This document shows positions 35,440 to 44,900 of a DNA stretch of 64,000 nt, piece by piece. A program made the position numbers and the translations under genes. The stretch comes from Caproicibacter sp047777415. Lineage in GTDB: Bacteria > Bacillota > Clostridia > Oscillospirales > Acutalibacteraceae. The DNA is taken from NCBI GenBank assembly GCA_047777415.1, contig JBKEEO010000002.1, positions 682,001-746,000 on the forward strand, written 5' to 3'. The notes beneath the pieces are model-generated. The model was not told where the DNA came from and made no database searches. It saw only the letters and a list, made by a program, of their open reading frames with translations. Within the stretch, counting starts at the first letter, position 1. The number at the start of each line of letters is the position of its first letter.

Positions 35440-35979
35440 TTAATTCTTTACGGACTCTCCAATAACTTCTATTTGCACGCCTCGCATAACATCCAGTGCC
35501 TTCTGATGCATGTTCTCGTCAGCACTGGCGGTACAATCCGCATCCACAATGATTTTTGCTTCAGGAAGCGCTGCTTTGGCAAGAATTGCATTAGAAAGAA
35601 CGCAAATATTAGAAACTAACCCGACTAGTTCCACCAAATCGTAGTTCTGTTTTGCAAGATATTCAGCAAGTTCAAGGGAACCAAATGTTTTCTTTTCAAA
35701 ACATTTATCGGAATCAGCGCGAGCGGCAAAAACCTTACCGTACAAATTCCATCCATCAGTGTTTTTCAGACAATGCGGAACAGGGAGTTTTTGTCCTTCT
35801 TGAGTTTTTAAATAGTTGTCTTCATGGGTATCAAATGTAAAGATGATGTCCCCGTCGGTACGCCGATATTCCTGGATTTTCTCTACAATCCTGTTTTCCA
35901 ACAAAACAGCTTTTGAAAAGCCAAGGCTTCCGGTGACAAAATCATTTTGATAATCCACAACAATCAAAGCTTTTTTCAT
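35440..35979 (-). CDS. Isochorismatase-family cysteine hydrolase (nicotinamidase-like)
   Basis: 179-residue protein with the expected triad: Asp9 in VVDYQNDFVTGSLG, Lys in the FEKKTFG segment and Cys in GLVSNICVLSNA. Metal ligands FDTHEDNY and VPHC fit nicotinamidase (PncA) type enzymes, so hydrolysis of nicotinamide is likely but other amides are possible. The start follows AAGGAG, part of which lies in a 9-bp inverted repeat. It is between leuS (upstream, terminated) and the MATE gene. Confidence 0.85.
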   Translation of the reverse strand: MKKALIVVDYQNDFVTGSLGFSKAVLLENRIVEKIQEYRRTDGDIIFTFDTHEDNYLKTQEGQKLPVPHCLKNTDGWNLYGKVFAARADSDKCFEKKTFGSLELAEYLAKQNYDLVELVGLVSNICVLSNAILAKAALPEAKIIVDADCTASADENMHQKALDVMRGVQIEVIGESVKN

Positions 35980-35980
35980 G

Positions 35981-36031
35981 CGGATATTCTCCTTCCTAAT
36001 ACTGTTTTAAACTGTTTTATGCGAATATCCG
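35981..36031 (-). promoter_or_regulatory. Inverted repeat over the ribosome binding site
   Basis: CGGATATTC (35981-35989) and GAATATCCG (36023-36031) are perfect 9-bp inverted repeats about 33 bases apart. On the minus strand the second arm begins with the last G of the GGAG site and ends two bases before the ATG. A hairpin could limit translation of the isochorismatase-family gene, or the repeat could be a protein operator. Confidence 0.5.
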
Positions 36032-36059
36032 AAAAAGGCCGTTCCGCAAAGAAACGGCC
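36032..36059 (-). terminator. Terminator of leuS
   Basis: GGCCGTT (36037-36043) pairs with AACGGCC (36053-36059); on the minus strand the stem is followed by TTTTT. It lies nine bases after the leuS stop. Confidence 0.88.
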
Positions 36060-36067
36060 AAATTGTA

Positions 36068-38473
36068 TTATCTGACAACAAAATTGATTAATTTGGATGG
36101 AACATAAATTTCCTTTACAAGTGTCTTTCCTGCAAGTTCTGCAGCAATCTTTCCATTAGCCTTAGCCTGTGCAAGGGCATCCTCTTTTGATATATCCGAA
36201 GGAACCGTGAGATGTGCCCTTACCTTGCCGTTTACTTGAATAACAATTTCAATGGTTTTATCTACACATTTGCTTTCATCGTATTTTGGCCACTCTTGCT
36301 GGCAAGCCATTCCGCCGAAGTTTTGGAGCTCCCATACTTCCTCGCAGACATGCGGCGCAAACAGATTCAGCAAAAGCGTAAAGATGCGAAGTTCACCCCG
36401 TGTAATAGAGCCAACCGCTGTAATATCGTTCATAAGCGACATCAAAGCCGCGATTGCTGTATTGAACTTTAGGTTTTCAACGTCTTCTCCAACTTTTTTA
36501 ATCGTCTTGTTAAATGCAACTTCCAATTCACTCCGGATATTTTCTCCGTCGCAGAGAATATTCTGCAAATTCCAATAACGTTCTACAAAACGGCGGCAGC
36601 CTTTAATACCGTTCGTACTCCACGGAGCAGCCTTTTCAAAATCTCCGATGAACATCTCATAAAGCCGCATTGTGTCGGCACCATATTCTCGTACAATATC
36701 ATCCGGGTTTACCACATTACCGCGGGATTTGCTCATCTTTTCTCCGTTTTCACCGAGAATCATGCCATGGCTAGTGCGTTTCGCATACGGTTCCGGAGTG
36801 GGCACTACACCAATATCGTACAGGAATTTATGCCAGAAGCGGCTATACAGCACATGCAAAGTTGTATGTTCCATACCGCCGTTATACCAATCGACGGGAG
36901 TCCAGTATTTTAATGCTTCCGGTCCTGCAAGTGCTTTGTCGTTATGAGCATCGGTATACCTAAGGAAGTACCAGGACGAACCCGCCCACTGCGGCATGGT
37001 ATCGGTTTCACGCTTTGCAGGGCCGCCGCAATGCGGGCACGTGGTATTCACCCAGTCAGTCATATGAGCAAGCGGCGATTCTCCGTTATCGGTTGGCTCA
37101 TACGATTTTACATCCGGCAAACGAATGGGCAATTCACTTTCCGGAACAGGTACATACCCACACTTTGGACAATGCACAATCGGGATTGGTTCTCCCCAAT
37201 AGCGCTGGCGTGAAAATACCCAGTCACGCAGTTTGTAATTGACCTTTGCTCTTCCAATACCTTTTTCTTCGAGGTATGCAATTATCTTTTTCTTTGCTTC
37301 TTCAACCGTTAAGCCATCTAAAATTCCGGAGTTTACAAGAATACCGGTTGCACAGTCTGTAAATGCCTCTTCCTGCACATTTCCGCCTTTGACAACTTCG
37401 ATAATGGGCAAATCAAACTTTTTTGCAAACTCCCAGTCACGGGTATCGTGTGCCGGCACAGCCATAATTGCGCCGGTTCCGTAGGATACCAGAACATAAT
37501 CGGAAATAAAAATCGGAATTTCTTTGCCGTTTACCGGATTGATTGCATTGACACCATCCAAACGGACACCGGTTTTTTCCTTTGCCACTTCTGTTCGCTC
37601 AAAATCGGATTTTTTGGAAGCAGCTTCCTGATAGGCTACTACTTCATCCATATTTTTGATACTGTTCTTCCACTTTTTCAGAAGCGGATGTTCAGGAGAT
37701 ACGACCATATAAGTTACACCATAGAGAGTGTCCGGCCGAGTGGTATAAACTGTCAGTATGTCTCCAACCGATGTTTTAAAATCGACTTCCGCACCCGTGG
37801 AGCGGCCAATCCAGTTAATCTGCTGTGCTTTAACACGATCCGGATAATTGACCAAGGCAAGGTCATCGATGAGGCGCTGTGCATACGCCGTGATTTTCAG
37901 CATCCATTGTGATTTAACTTTACGCACAACTTCGCTTCCGCAGCGTTCGCACACACCGTCAACGACTTCTTCGTTTGCAAGAACACATTTGCAGGATGTA
38001 CACCAGTTAACTGCCATCTCTTTTTTGTAAGCAAGACCATGTTTAAACAGCTGCAAGAAAATCCACTGCGTCCATTTATAATACTCCGGATCAGTCGTAT
38101 TAATTTCGCGTGTCCAGTCAAAGGACAGACCCAAAGATTTTAGTTGCTGTTTAAACCTTGCAACATTCTTTTTTGTTACTTCAGCCGGATGGACATGATT
38201 CTTAATAGCATAGTTTTCAGTTGGCAACCCAAAAGCGTCCCACCCAATTGGATACAGCACATTATAGCCCTGCATGCGGCGTTTGCGTGCAATGATATCC
38301 ATTGCCGTATAAGACCGTGGGTGACCTACGTGAAGTCCCTGACCGGACGGATACGGGAACTCGATGAGTGTGTAGTATTTCGGCTTATCGTGGTCATCGG
38401 AAGCGTGGAACACGCCAGCTTCCTCCCAACGATCTTGCCATTTCTTTTCAATCTTCTTGTGATCATATTTCAT
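36068..38473 (-). CDS. leuS: Leucyl-tRNA synthetase
   Basis: Class Ia synthetase, 801 residues. The HIGH-type motif is in PYPSGQGLHVGHPRSYTAMD, two zinc-like clusters appear (CTSCKCVLANEEVVDGVCERCG, and CPKCGYVP with CPHCGG), the CP1 editing domain contains VYTTRPDTLYGVTYMV, and KMSKS occurs as GEKMSKSRGNVVNPDD. The bacterial C-terminal domain ends with VNGKVRAHLTVP. The upstream gap of 61 bases shows an extended -10-like TGATATAAC but no T-box leader. Confidence 0.98.
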   Translation of the reverse strand: MKYDHKKIEKKWQDRWEEAGVFHASDDHDKPKYYTLIEFPYPSGQGLHVGHPRSYTAMDIIARKRRMQGYNVLYPIGWDAFGLPTENYAIKNHVHPAEVTKKNVARFKQQLKSLGLSFDWTREINTTDPEYYKWTQWIFLQLFKHGLAYKKEMAVNWCTSCKCVLANEEVVDGVCERCGSEVVRKVKSQWMLKITAYAQRLIDDLALVNYPDRVKAQQINWIGRSTGAEVDFKTSVGDILTVYTTRPDTLYGVTYMVVSPEHPLLKKWKNSIKNMDEVVAYQEAASKKSDFERTEVAKEKTGVRLDGVNAINPVNGKEIPIFISDYVLVSYGTGAIMAVPAHDTRDWEFAKKFDLPIIEVVKGGNVQEEAFTDCATGILVNSGILDGLTVEEAKKKIIAYLEEKGIGRAKVNYKLRDWVFSRQRYWGEPIPIVHCPKCGYVPVPESELPIRLPDVKSYEPTDNGESPLAHMTDWVNTTCPHCGGPAKRETDTMPQWAGSSWYFLRYTDAHNDKALAGPEALKYWTPVDWYNGGMEHTTLHVLYSRFWHKFLYDIGVVPTPEPYAKRTSHGMILGENGEKMSKSRGNVVNPDDIVREYGADTMRLYEMFIGDFEKAAPWSTNGIKGCRRFVERYWNLQNILCDGENIRSELEVAFNKTIKKVGEDVENLKFNTAIAALMSLMNDITAVGSITRGELRIFTLLLNLFAPHVCEEVWELQNFGGMACQQEWPKYDESKCVDKTIEIVIQVNGKVRAHLTVPSDISKEDALAQAKANGKIAAELAGKTLVKEIYVPSKLINFVVR

Positions 38474-38534
38474 TGATTCATACGCCCCTAAGTTATATCA
38501 TTTTCGCAGTGAAAAAATTTACCGCGTTTTTCAG

Positions 38535-38888
38535 TCAATTCAGATATTTGGACAGATCCACAATTTCACCGTCCTGCCACAGCCTGTCCAAGTCATAAAA
38601 CTTTCTGGACTCCTCGGTGAAAACATGGACCACTACATTTCCGTAATCCAGCAGAACCCAAGAATTTGAGCGGTAGCCTTCCTTGTGCCCAGGTTGAAAT
38701 CCCAGTTCTTCAAGTTGGAATTCCGTTTCGTCCGCTAATGATTTCACATGAGTGCTGCTTGTACCTGTAGCAAGTACAAAATAGTCCGCAATAATTGAAA
38801 CGTCCCGAATCCCAATGACCTTGATATCCTTTGCTTTTTTACTGTCCAATACTTTCGCAGCCTGTACGGCTAGTTCCAGTGAAGTCAT
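38535..38888 (-). CDS. rsfS: Ribosome silencing factor RsfS
   Basis: Binds ribosomal protein L14 and blocks subunit joining in poor nutrition. The 117-residue protein has ADYFVLATGTSSTHVKSLADE and SNSWVLLDYGNVVVHVFTEESRKFYDLDRLW, both diagnostic. I chose the ATG at 38888 with GGAAGG nine bases upstream. It follows yqeK in the conserved nadD-yqeK-rsfS order. Confidence 0.96.
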   Translation of the reverse strand: MTSLELAVQAAKVLDSKKAKDIKVIGIRDVSIIADYFVLATGTSSTHVKSLADETEFQLEELGFQPGHKEGYRSNSWVLLDYGNVVVHVFTEESRKFYDLDRLWQDGEIVDLSKYLN

Positions 38889-38915
38889 TCTCAACAACCT
38901 TCCTGATTCCTTTTT

Positions 38916-39485
38916 CTAGCTCTGGTTTTTCAAAATAATATCATTATAGGCCGCAATCGTGTCTGGATGTATGGGCCGTTTCGCATCCGCCAACTCCTTA
39001 ATGGTAAAAACGATTCCTTCAACCATAGTTTTTTCCAGACTATTCATCGCAGATTCCCGCAGCGTTTGCACGCCGGGGTAGTCTCTGTCGTCCGATATAA
39101 AATCAGCAATAAACAGGACTTTTTCTAAAAGTGTCATATTTGCTCGTCCTGTCGTATGATATCGCACTGCCTGCAAAATTTCCTCATCCGTAACATTCAG
39201 TTCCCTGCGGATATATTCCGCGCCAAGAATTGCATGCCACAGTTTTGGGGAGCTTTGCTCCAATTGCGTAAGCTGAATTCCATACTGCTGCATACGCTTT
39301 TTTTGTTCATCGGGCGGTAAATCCTTCATAATATCATGGAGAATCCCGGCAATTTCAGCCTTTGTTTCATCCGCACCATACAGACAGGCTAGCTGCACGG
39401 CCGAACGTGACACACAAAGAGAATGATGATAACGTTTATCACCTAGTAGGCTCCTGATTGCTGTTTGATAGGATTCAAGATTCAT
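38916..39485 (-). CDS. yqeK: HD-domain hydrolase YqeK, symmetrical Ap4A hydrolase
   Basis: 189-residue HD-domain protein; the family hydrolyses diadenosine tetraphosphate to two ADP. The motif H...HD...D is seen as RYHHSLCVSRSAVQLA and AGILHDIMKDLP, with AILGAEYIRRE and AVRYHTTGRANM further on. I chose the ATG at 39485 with GGAGGA upstream; it overlaps nadD by 11 bases. The longer frame to 39614 lies within nadD. Confidence 0.92.
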   Translation of the reverse strand: MNLESYQTAIRSLLGDKRYHHSLCVSRSAVQLACLYGADETKAEIAGILHDIMKDLPPDEQKKRMQQYGIQLTQLEQSSPKLWHAILGAEYIRRELNVTDEEILQAVRYHTTGRANMTLLEKVLFIADFISDDRDYPGVQTLRESAMNSLEKTMVEGIVFTIKELADAKRPIHPDTIAAYNDIILKNQS

Positions 39486-40089
39486 TTTGTTCCTCCATAT
39501 ACAGATGATGTTTACAGATATAGTCGGCAACCTGCCTTGGAACATAGGCAAGAAGATTCTCTCCTCGACGTACTGCATTGCGAACCATGGTGGAAGAAAC
39601 AGGAAGATAATCAATATTGCAAATCATCGTTTTTGCTCCCTTTTTACCGACTTTTTCCGCGTATTGATTCAATGCCGTGCACCCATTTCTGCTGCGCGGG
39701 GCAGCACAAATTGTTGCCAGTGAATAAACGAGTTCCGGATTATGCCATTCTTCCAGGGTCAAAAACATATCCTCACCGGTGATAAAAAAAAGTTCTGAAT
39801 TCGGATATATCTGTTTTAATTCCAGCAAGGTATCCGATGTATAACTTGGCCCTTCTCTCCTGATTTCCATATCGCTGACTTCAAAACCATCCGGCTCTGC
39901 CGCAAGACGGCACATTTGAAGCCTGTCCTGCGCAGGTGCCAAATCCGGCGCGGCTTTATGGGGTGGAATTCGGGTGGGAATCAGCAAAACTCGATCCGCT
40001 TGAATCATTTGAGAAAACCGACGAACCAAATGCAGGTGTCCGTTATGAATCGGATTAAAGGTACCACCTAAGATTGCTATTTTCTGCAT
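39475..40089 (-). CDS. nadD: Nicotinate-nucleotide adenylyltransferase
   Basis: Makes nicotinate adenine dinucleotide in NAD synthesis. The 204-residue protein has GGTFNPIHNGHLHLV at the N-terminus, PTRIPPHK, and the C-terminal SSTMVRNAVRRGE nucleotidyl-transfer motif. The chosen ATG at 40089 has GGGTG five bases upstream; a TTG twelve bases earlier is possible. It is coupled to yqeK. Confidence 0.95.
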   Translation of the reverse strand: MQKIAILGGTFNPIHNGHLHLVRRFSQMIQADRVLLIPTRIPPHKAAPDLAPAQDRLQMCRLAAEPDGFEVSDMEIRREGPSYTSDTLLELKQIYPNSELFFITGEDMFLTLEEWHNPELVYSLATICAAPRSRNGCTALNQYAEKVGKKGAKTMICNIDYLPVSSTMVRNAVRRGENLLAYVPRQVADYICKHHLYMEEQNES

Positions 40090-40124
40090 GGCTACACCCA
40101 ATTATCCCTTGTCTTTTTATCATA

Positions 40125-40430
40125 TTACTTTTTCCTTTGTTTGGGAAGTGTAATTTTGGGTTCTTTTTCATTTTTACGGTATAAAACGAATTTAGAACCA
40201 ATGACTTGCACCGATTCCGCATGAATTGCACCGGCAATTTGATCCGCTGCTTCTCTTGCGGAAACAGGGGACGTTTCCAGCACGCGTCCCTTAATCAGCT
40301 CCCTTGCAGTGAGTGCGTCATCGGCCTGTTTGAGCAAATCAGCCCCAATTCCGGATTTTCCAACAATCAGTATTGTTTCCATTGAATTAGCAAGCGAACG
40401 CAAATAAGCGCGCTGTTTTTCATTCAGCAT
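40125..40430 (-). CDS. yhbY: YhbY-family RNA-binding protein
   Basis: 101-residue CRM-domain protein associated with ribosome assembly. It has LNEKQRAYLRSLANSMETIL at the start, VGKSGI, and LIKGRVLETSP (variant of the LIKVKVL motif), with QVIGSKFVLYRKN near the end. The start overlaps the rdgB stop by seven bases. Confidence 0.93.
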   Translation of the reverse strand: MLNEKQRAYLRSLANSMETILIVGKSGIGADLLKQADDALTARELIKGRVLETSPVSAREAADQIAGAIHAESVQVIGSKFVLYRKNEKEPKITLPKQRKK

Positions 40431-41011
40431 TTTGATTGCTCCTCATATTCTTTCAATTTTTCGGCAAACTGACGCAAAGCTCGGCCACGATGGCTGATTG
40501 CGTCCTTTTCCTCCCCGGGCAGTTCAGCAAACGACTTCTCTCCAACCAAAAACAGTGGATCGTAACCAAATCCCCCTGTACCGCGCGGTGCAAATGCGAT
40601 AACGCCTGGACATTCCCCGCGTGCCGTAATACGGTCACCGTTTGGGAACACACAGCAAATGGTACAGACAAATTTGGCGTTTCTTTGCTCCTTTGGAACA
40701 TCTTTCAGCTGTGCTAGCAGCTTTTTGTTGCACGCTTCACTGCTTGCACCCTCCCCGGCATATCGTGAGGAATAAACGCCCGGCTCTCCATTGAGTGCAT
40801 CCACCATCAGTCCGGAATCATCCGCCACAGCCGGAAGGCCCGTGGCGCGGCAGGCAGCTTGAGCTTTTAACAGCGCATTTTCCTCAAATGTCCGTCCGGT
40901 TTCCTCCACTTCTTGCAAATGGGCTGTCGCAACTTCTACACCCAGTGGTGATAAGATTCTCTGAAACTCTTCTATCTTATGCTGATTATGCGTCGCTATG
41001 ATCAGTTTCAT
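40424..41011 (-). CDS. rdgB: XTP/dITP diphosphatase (RdgB/HAM1)
   Basis: Removes non-canonical purine triphosphates such as dITP and XTP. The 195-residue protein has ATHNQHKIEEF, FEENALLKA, VADDSGLMVDALNG, PRGTGGFGYDPLFL and a C-terminal ISHRGRALRQF. I chose the ATG at 41011 with GGGAGGA upstream; it overlaps the end of ftsY by 26 bases. Confidence 0.95.
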   Translation of the reverse strand: MKLIIATHNQHKIEEFQRILSPLGVEVATAHLQEVEETGRTFEENALLKAQAACRATGLPAVADDSGLMVDALNGEPGVYSSRYAGEGASSEACNKKLLAQLKDVPKEQRNAKFVCTICCVFPNGDRITARGECPGVIAFAPRGTGGFGYDPLFLVGEKSFAELPGEEKDAISHRGRALRQFAEKLKEYEEQSKC

Positions 41012-41930
41012 TCGATTCCTCCCGTCTTTCAAACAGCGCCTGTGCAAACTGGTCCGCGTCAAATGGCTGCAGGTCATCCACCTGCTCTCCGACCCCGATA
41101 AATTTAACCGGTAGACCGAGATCTTCCTTGATGGAAAGAATGACACCGCCTTTTGGTGTACCATCCAGTTTTGTTAAAACAATGCCGGTAATATCAGCAG
41201 CAGACTTGAATTCCCTTGCTTGATTGACAGCATTCTGTCCGGTTGCAGCATCCAAAACTAAAAGCACTTCGCGGTCAGCGTCCGGGGCTTCCCGTTGAAT
41301 GACGCGGTTAATTTTGGCAAGTTCCTCCATTAAATTCTTCTTATTATGAAGCCGACCTGCTGTGTCACAGATGACGACGTCTGCGCCGCGCGCCTTTGCA
41401 GCTGCGATGGAATCAAACACCACGGAAGCTGGGTCACTGCCCTGTGACTGTTTGACAAGCTCCGCTCCGGAGCGTTCAGCCCAGACTTCGAGTTGCTCAA
41501 TCGCTGCCGCGCGGAACGTATCCGCTGCGCCAAGAATCACCTTTTTGCCCTGATTTTGCAGCATTGCAGCCAGCTTACCTATGGTAGTTGTTTTTCCAAC
41601 CCCATTGACTCCAATGACAAGTATTACAGAAGGCTTTGTCCCGATTTTCAGTTCCTCACCACCGCGGAGCATATCCGCGACAATGGAGCGCAACAAACTG
41701 TAAACGGCATCCGGATCCGTTACTCCCTGTGCTTTAACTCTGCGCCGAAGTTCGTCACAGATTCGGCTGGAAGTTGCCGCTCCAACATCTCCCATAATCA
41801 GCAGCTCTTCGAGTTCTTCATACAGTGATTCATCTATTTTAGTGAAAGAATGAAGCATCGCTGAGACAGAAGCGCTCATACTTTCTCTGGTCTTTTTAAG
41901 ACCTTCCTTGATTTTAGAAAATAGACCCAT
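40986..41930 (-). CDS. ftsY: Signal recognition particle receptor FtsY
   Basis: SRP receptor GTPase that docks ribosome-nascent chain complexes at the membrane. At 314 residues it has the N domain (to about 100) and G domain with GVNGVGKTTTIGKLA, DTFRAAAIEQL, DTAGRLHNKKNLMEEL and LTKLDGTPKGGVIL. The long acidic A domain of the E. coli protein is absent, as usual in Firmicutes. It follows smc by 20 bases in the conserved smc-ftsY pair. Confidence 0.97.
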   Translation of the reverse strand: MGLFSKIKEGLKKTRESMSASVSAMLHSFTKIDESLYEELEELLIMGDVGAATSSRICDELRRRVKAQGVTDPDAVYSLLRSIVADMLRGGEELKIGTKPSVILVIGVNGVGKTTTIGKLAAMLQNQGKKVILGAADTFRAAAIEQLEVWAERSGAELVKQSQGSDPASVVFDSIAAAKARGADVVICDTAGRLHNKKNLMEELAKINRVIQREAPDADREVLLVLDAATGQNAVNQAREFKSAADITGIVLTKLDGTPKGGVILSIKEDLGLPVKFIGVGEQVDDLQPFDADQFAQALFERREESNETDHSDA

Positions 41931-41950
41931 ACGTTTCCCCTTTCCGCCCG

Positions 41951-44900
41951 TTAGGGCCTGATTCCCATTTTGGTTTCAATTTCAGACACCGGCATTTCCA
42001 GCATTTTGGAAACACCCTCCTCCTGCATGGTAACACCATACAAGACATCAGCTTCCTCCATACTGCCGCGGCGGTGTGTAATAACAATAAATTGCGTGTT
42101 CTGCGTCATTCTGCGCAGGTACGCGGCAAAACGATTCACATTGACATCGTCAAGAGCCGCCTCGATTTCGTCCAATACACAGAATGGAGGCGGATTGACT
42201 TTCATAATGGCAAAATACAGTGCGATAGCAACTAAAGCCTTTTCTCCTCCGGAAAGCGCTTCCAAATGCGAAACAATCTTACCGGGGGGCTGAACGGAAA
42301 TTTCAATTCCTGAGCCAAGCACATCATCCGGTTCACTAAGGGAAAGTGACGCTTTGCCGCCGCCAAAAAGTTCACGGAATGTCTCAGAAAAATATCGGTT
42401 GATTTGTTCAAACCGAGCTGAAAAAAGATCTTTCATACGAGCCGTAAGTCCGTGTATCAGTTTTTTTAATTCGTCCCTCGACTGTTCAACATCGGCAATC
42501 TGCGCTTTCATAAACTCATATCGTTCGGAAACTTCTTTGTATTCCTCCACAGCGGATAGATTCACAGTCCCCAACGATTTAATTTGGCTCTTCAGTTCAC
42601 TTAACCTGCGCTGAGTTGCCTTCGGGTCGGATGCAGGTTCCGCTTCCTGTTCTGCTTCGCGGCGCGTCAATTCATATTCTTCCCATAAACGCGCAATGAT
42701 TTCATCGTATTCCCTTTGCAGACTGTTTCGGCGTTCTTCCAAACGAGCCAGCTCATGGCCGATTCTTTCTTTTTCCTCCGTCTTTTCCCGTTCCAAAGTG
42801 CGAAGTTCCACCGACTTTTTCTCAAGTTCCAAACGCTCCTGATTGAGATTTTCTACCCTTTGGGCTGCCTGTTTGGATTTTAGCCTTAACTCTGCAGCCT
42901 CGTTGCCGAGTTTCTCGATTTTGGCGTTGAGATCCGCGGTTAGAGCGTTCAGTTCTTTGATTTTGTTCGCAAGCACTTCTTGTCGCTCATTCTGGCCCAA
43001 TCTTCGCTCATGCAAATCTTGAATATTTGCTCGGATGGACTGCACATCTTTTTGAGCGGAAAGCCTGTCCATCTCAATCTGCTTTAAGGCGTCGGTCAGT
43101 TCGTTCAACTTTGCGTTGAGTTTTTCGCGATTACCTCCGACTTTTTCCAGTTCTTCCTTCAAGGACTCTATCTGTACATTCAACTCCGCAGACTTTCGCT
43201 GCGCGTCTTGAACGATGTTCTCTTGTTGTATCAAGCGCGTGTTTGCCGCCGTTTCCTCCTGCTGAAGGTTCTCCAAATTTTTCCTCGCGGAATGCAGTTC
43301 CGCTAAAATTCTGCGGTGTTCCGCATCGGCATGTACTTTTTCCTCCTGCGCGGTGACAAACTCACCTCTTGCGGCGGACAGGGCCGCTTCTTCAGCAGAA
43401 ACTTCTTGCTCCGCCGATTTTAGCGCCTCGGCAGCGTTTGCTGCTTTTTCTTGGAGAATTTCCGCTTTCTTTTTCAAAGCGTCAATTTCGGCCGCCCTGC
43501 TGAGCAATCCTGAATTTTTCACAAGGGAACCGCCTGTTAACGAACCACCGGTGTTTACAACTTGACCATCAAGTGTGACAATACGGAAACGGTAGCGGAA
43601 TTTACCCGCAATCTGAACTGCAAAATCTAGATTTTCTGCGACGACAATTCGGCCAAGGAGTGAATTTAAAATCTCTTGATATTTTGCGTCGCAAGAGCAT
43701 AATTCCGATGCAATCCCCACAAAACCGGGGCAATCGGAAAGACCAGTCTCAGAAAGAATACGCCCCCGAATCACGGAAAGAGGCAGGAAAGTGGCACGGC
43801 CGGCATTTTTATTTTTTAGTAGCGCGATGGCACGTTTTGCATCCTGTTCCGTACCGACAACAATATTCTGCATGGCGGCACCAAGCGCCGTTTCAATTGC
43901 CACGGAGTACTCTTTCGGCACACGAATCAGACGCGAAATTGGACCATGTATCCCACTTAATGCACCGCGTCCTGCTTCTTTCATTACCACCTTAACGCTT
44001 TGAGCAAATCCTTCCAGATTGCGTTCCAAATCTTCCAGCAGGCGTGCTCTGCGCAAGTGTTCTTCCAAATCAAGCCGCAGTGTTTCACTTTGCTTTCTAG
44101 AAGCCTCAAGCCGATTCCTGCGAGCTTTCAGGCGCAGCTCGTGGCCTTGCACCGTATTACCAAGTGACTCGATTCGCTGGGTTAATTTTTCCAGTTTTTG
44201 TTGATATTCTGCCTCTTTTTTTTGAAGTGATTCACATTTTGCGCTAATTTCTTCCACATTTTTATGTATTTCATGCAGGCGAAGCCGAATTTCGGCCATG
44301 GAAGTGGATGCAGTCATTTCTCGCATTTTTAAATCCGTGACTTGCGAAGATAATTTCGTCATTTCACGGGTAAAGCCGTCCATCCTGCCCGCTGTTTCAT
44401 TCAGACTATTCTTTAGTTGTTCCAGTCGTGCGGAACAGTCGGCAAAATCTGCGTCTTTTGATTTAATATACTTGGTCTTTTCAGAGATTTGCTGTTCTTT
44501 TTCTTGAATCATTCTGAGCAGTTCTTCCCCGGAAAGACGGTTTTGCTCAATTTCAGAACGAAGTCGTTCTATATCTTCTTCGTTATGCGAAATATCATTT
44601 TTAAGAACTGAGGATTCTGCATCCTTTTGAGCGGCGCTTTCATCTAAAGAAATACTCTCTCTTCTAGCTTCATCAATTTGAGCAGAACACTGATTGGATC
44701 GGCTGAAAATTTGCTCCAGTTCTGCATCTATCTTGTTCACTGCCTGTTCTGCAGAATCATATTGGGATTTCGCCGATAAAATTTTATCTTCTTGTTCCCT
44801 CAGAACAAGAGAGGATTGGTTCAGCGTTCTCAGCCACAGGCTGATTTCCAGCTTTCTTTTTTCCTCGGAGAGTTTCAAATATTCCTTTGCTTTCTCGGCC

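Noticed and set aside
38474..38534. T-box upstream of leuS
   Set aside because: The 61-base gap is too short and has no T-box sequence or terminator.
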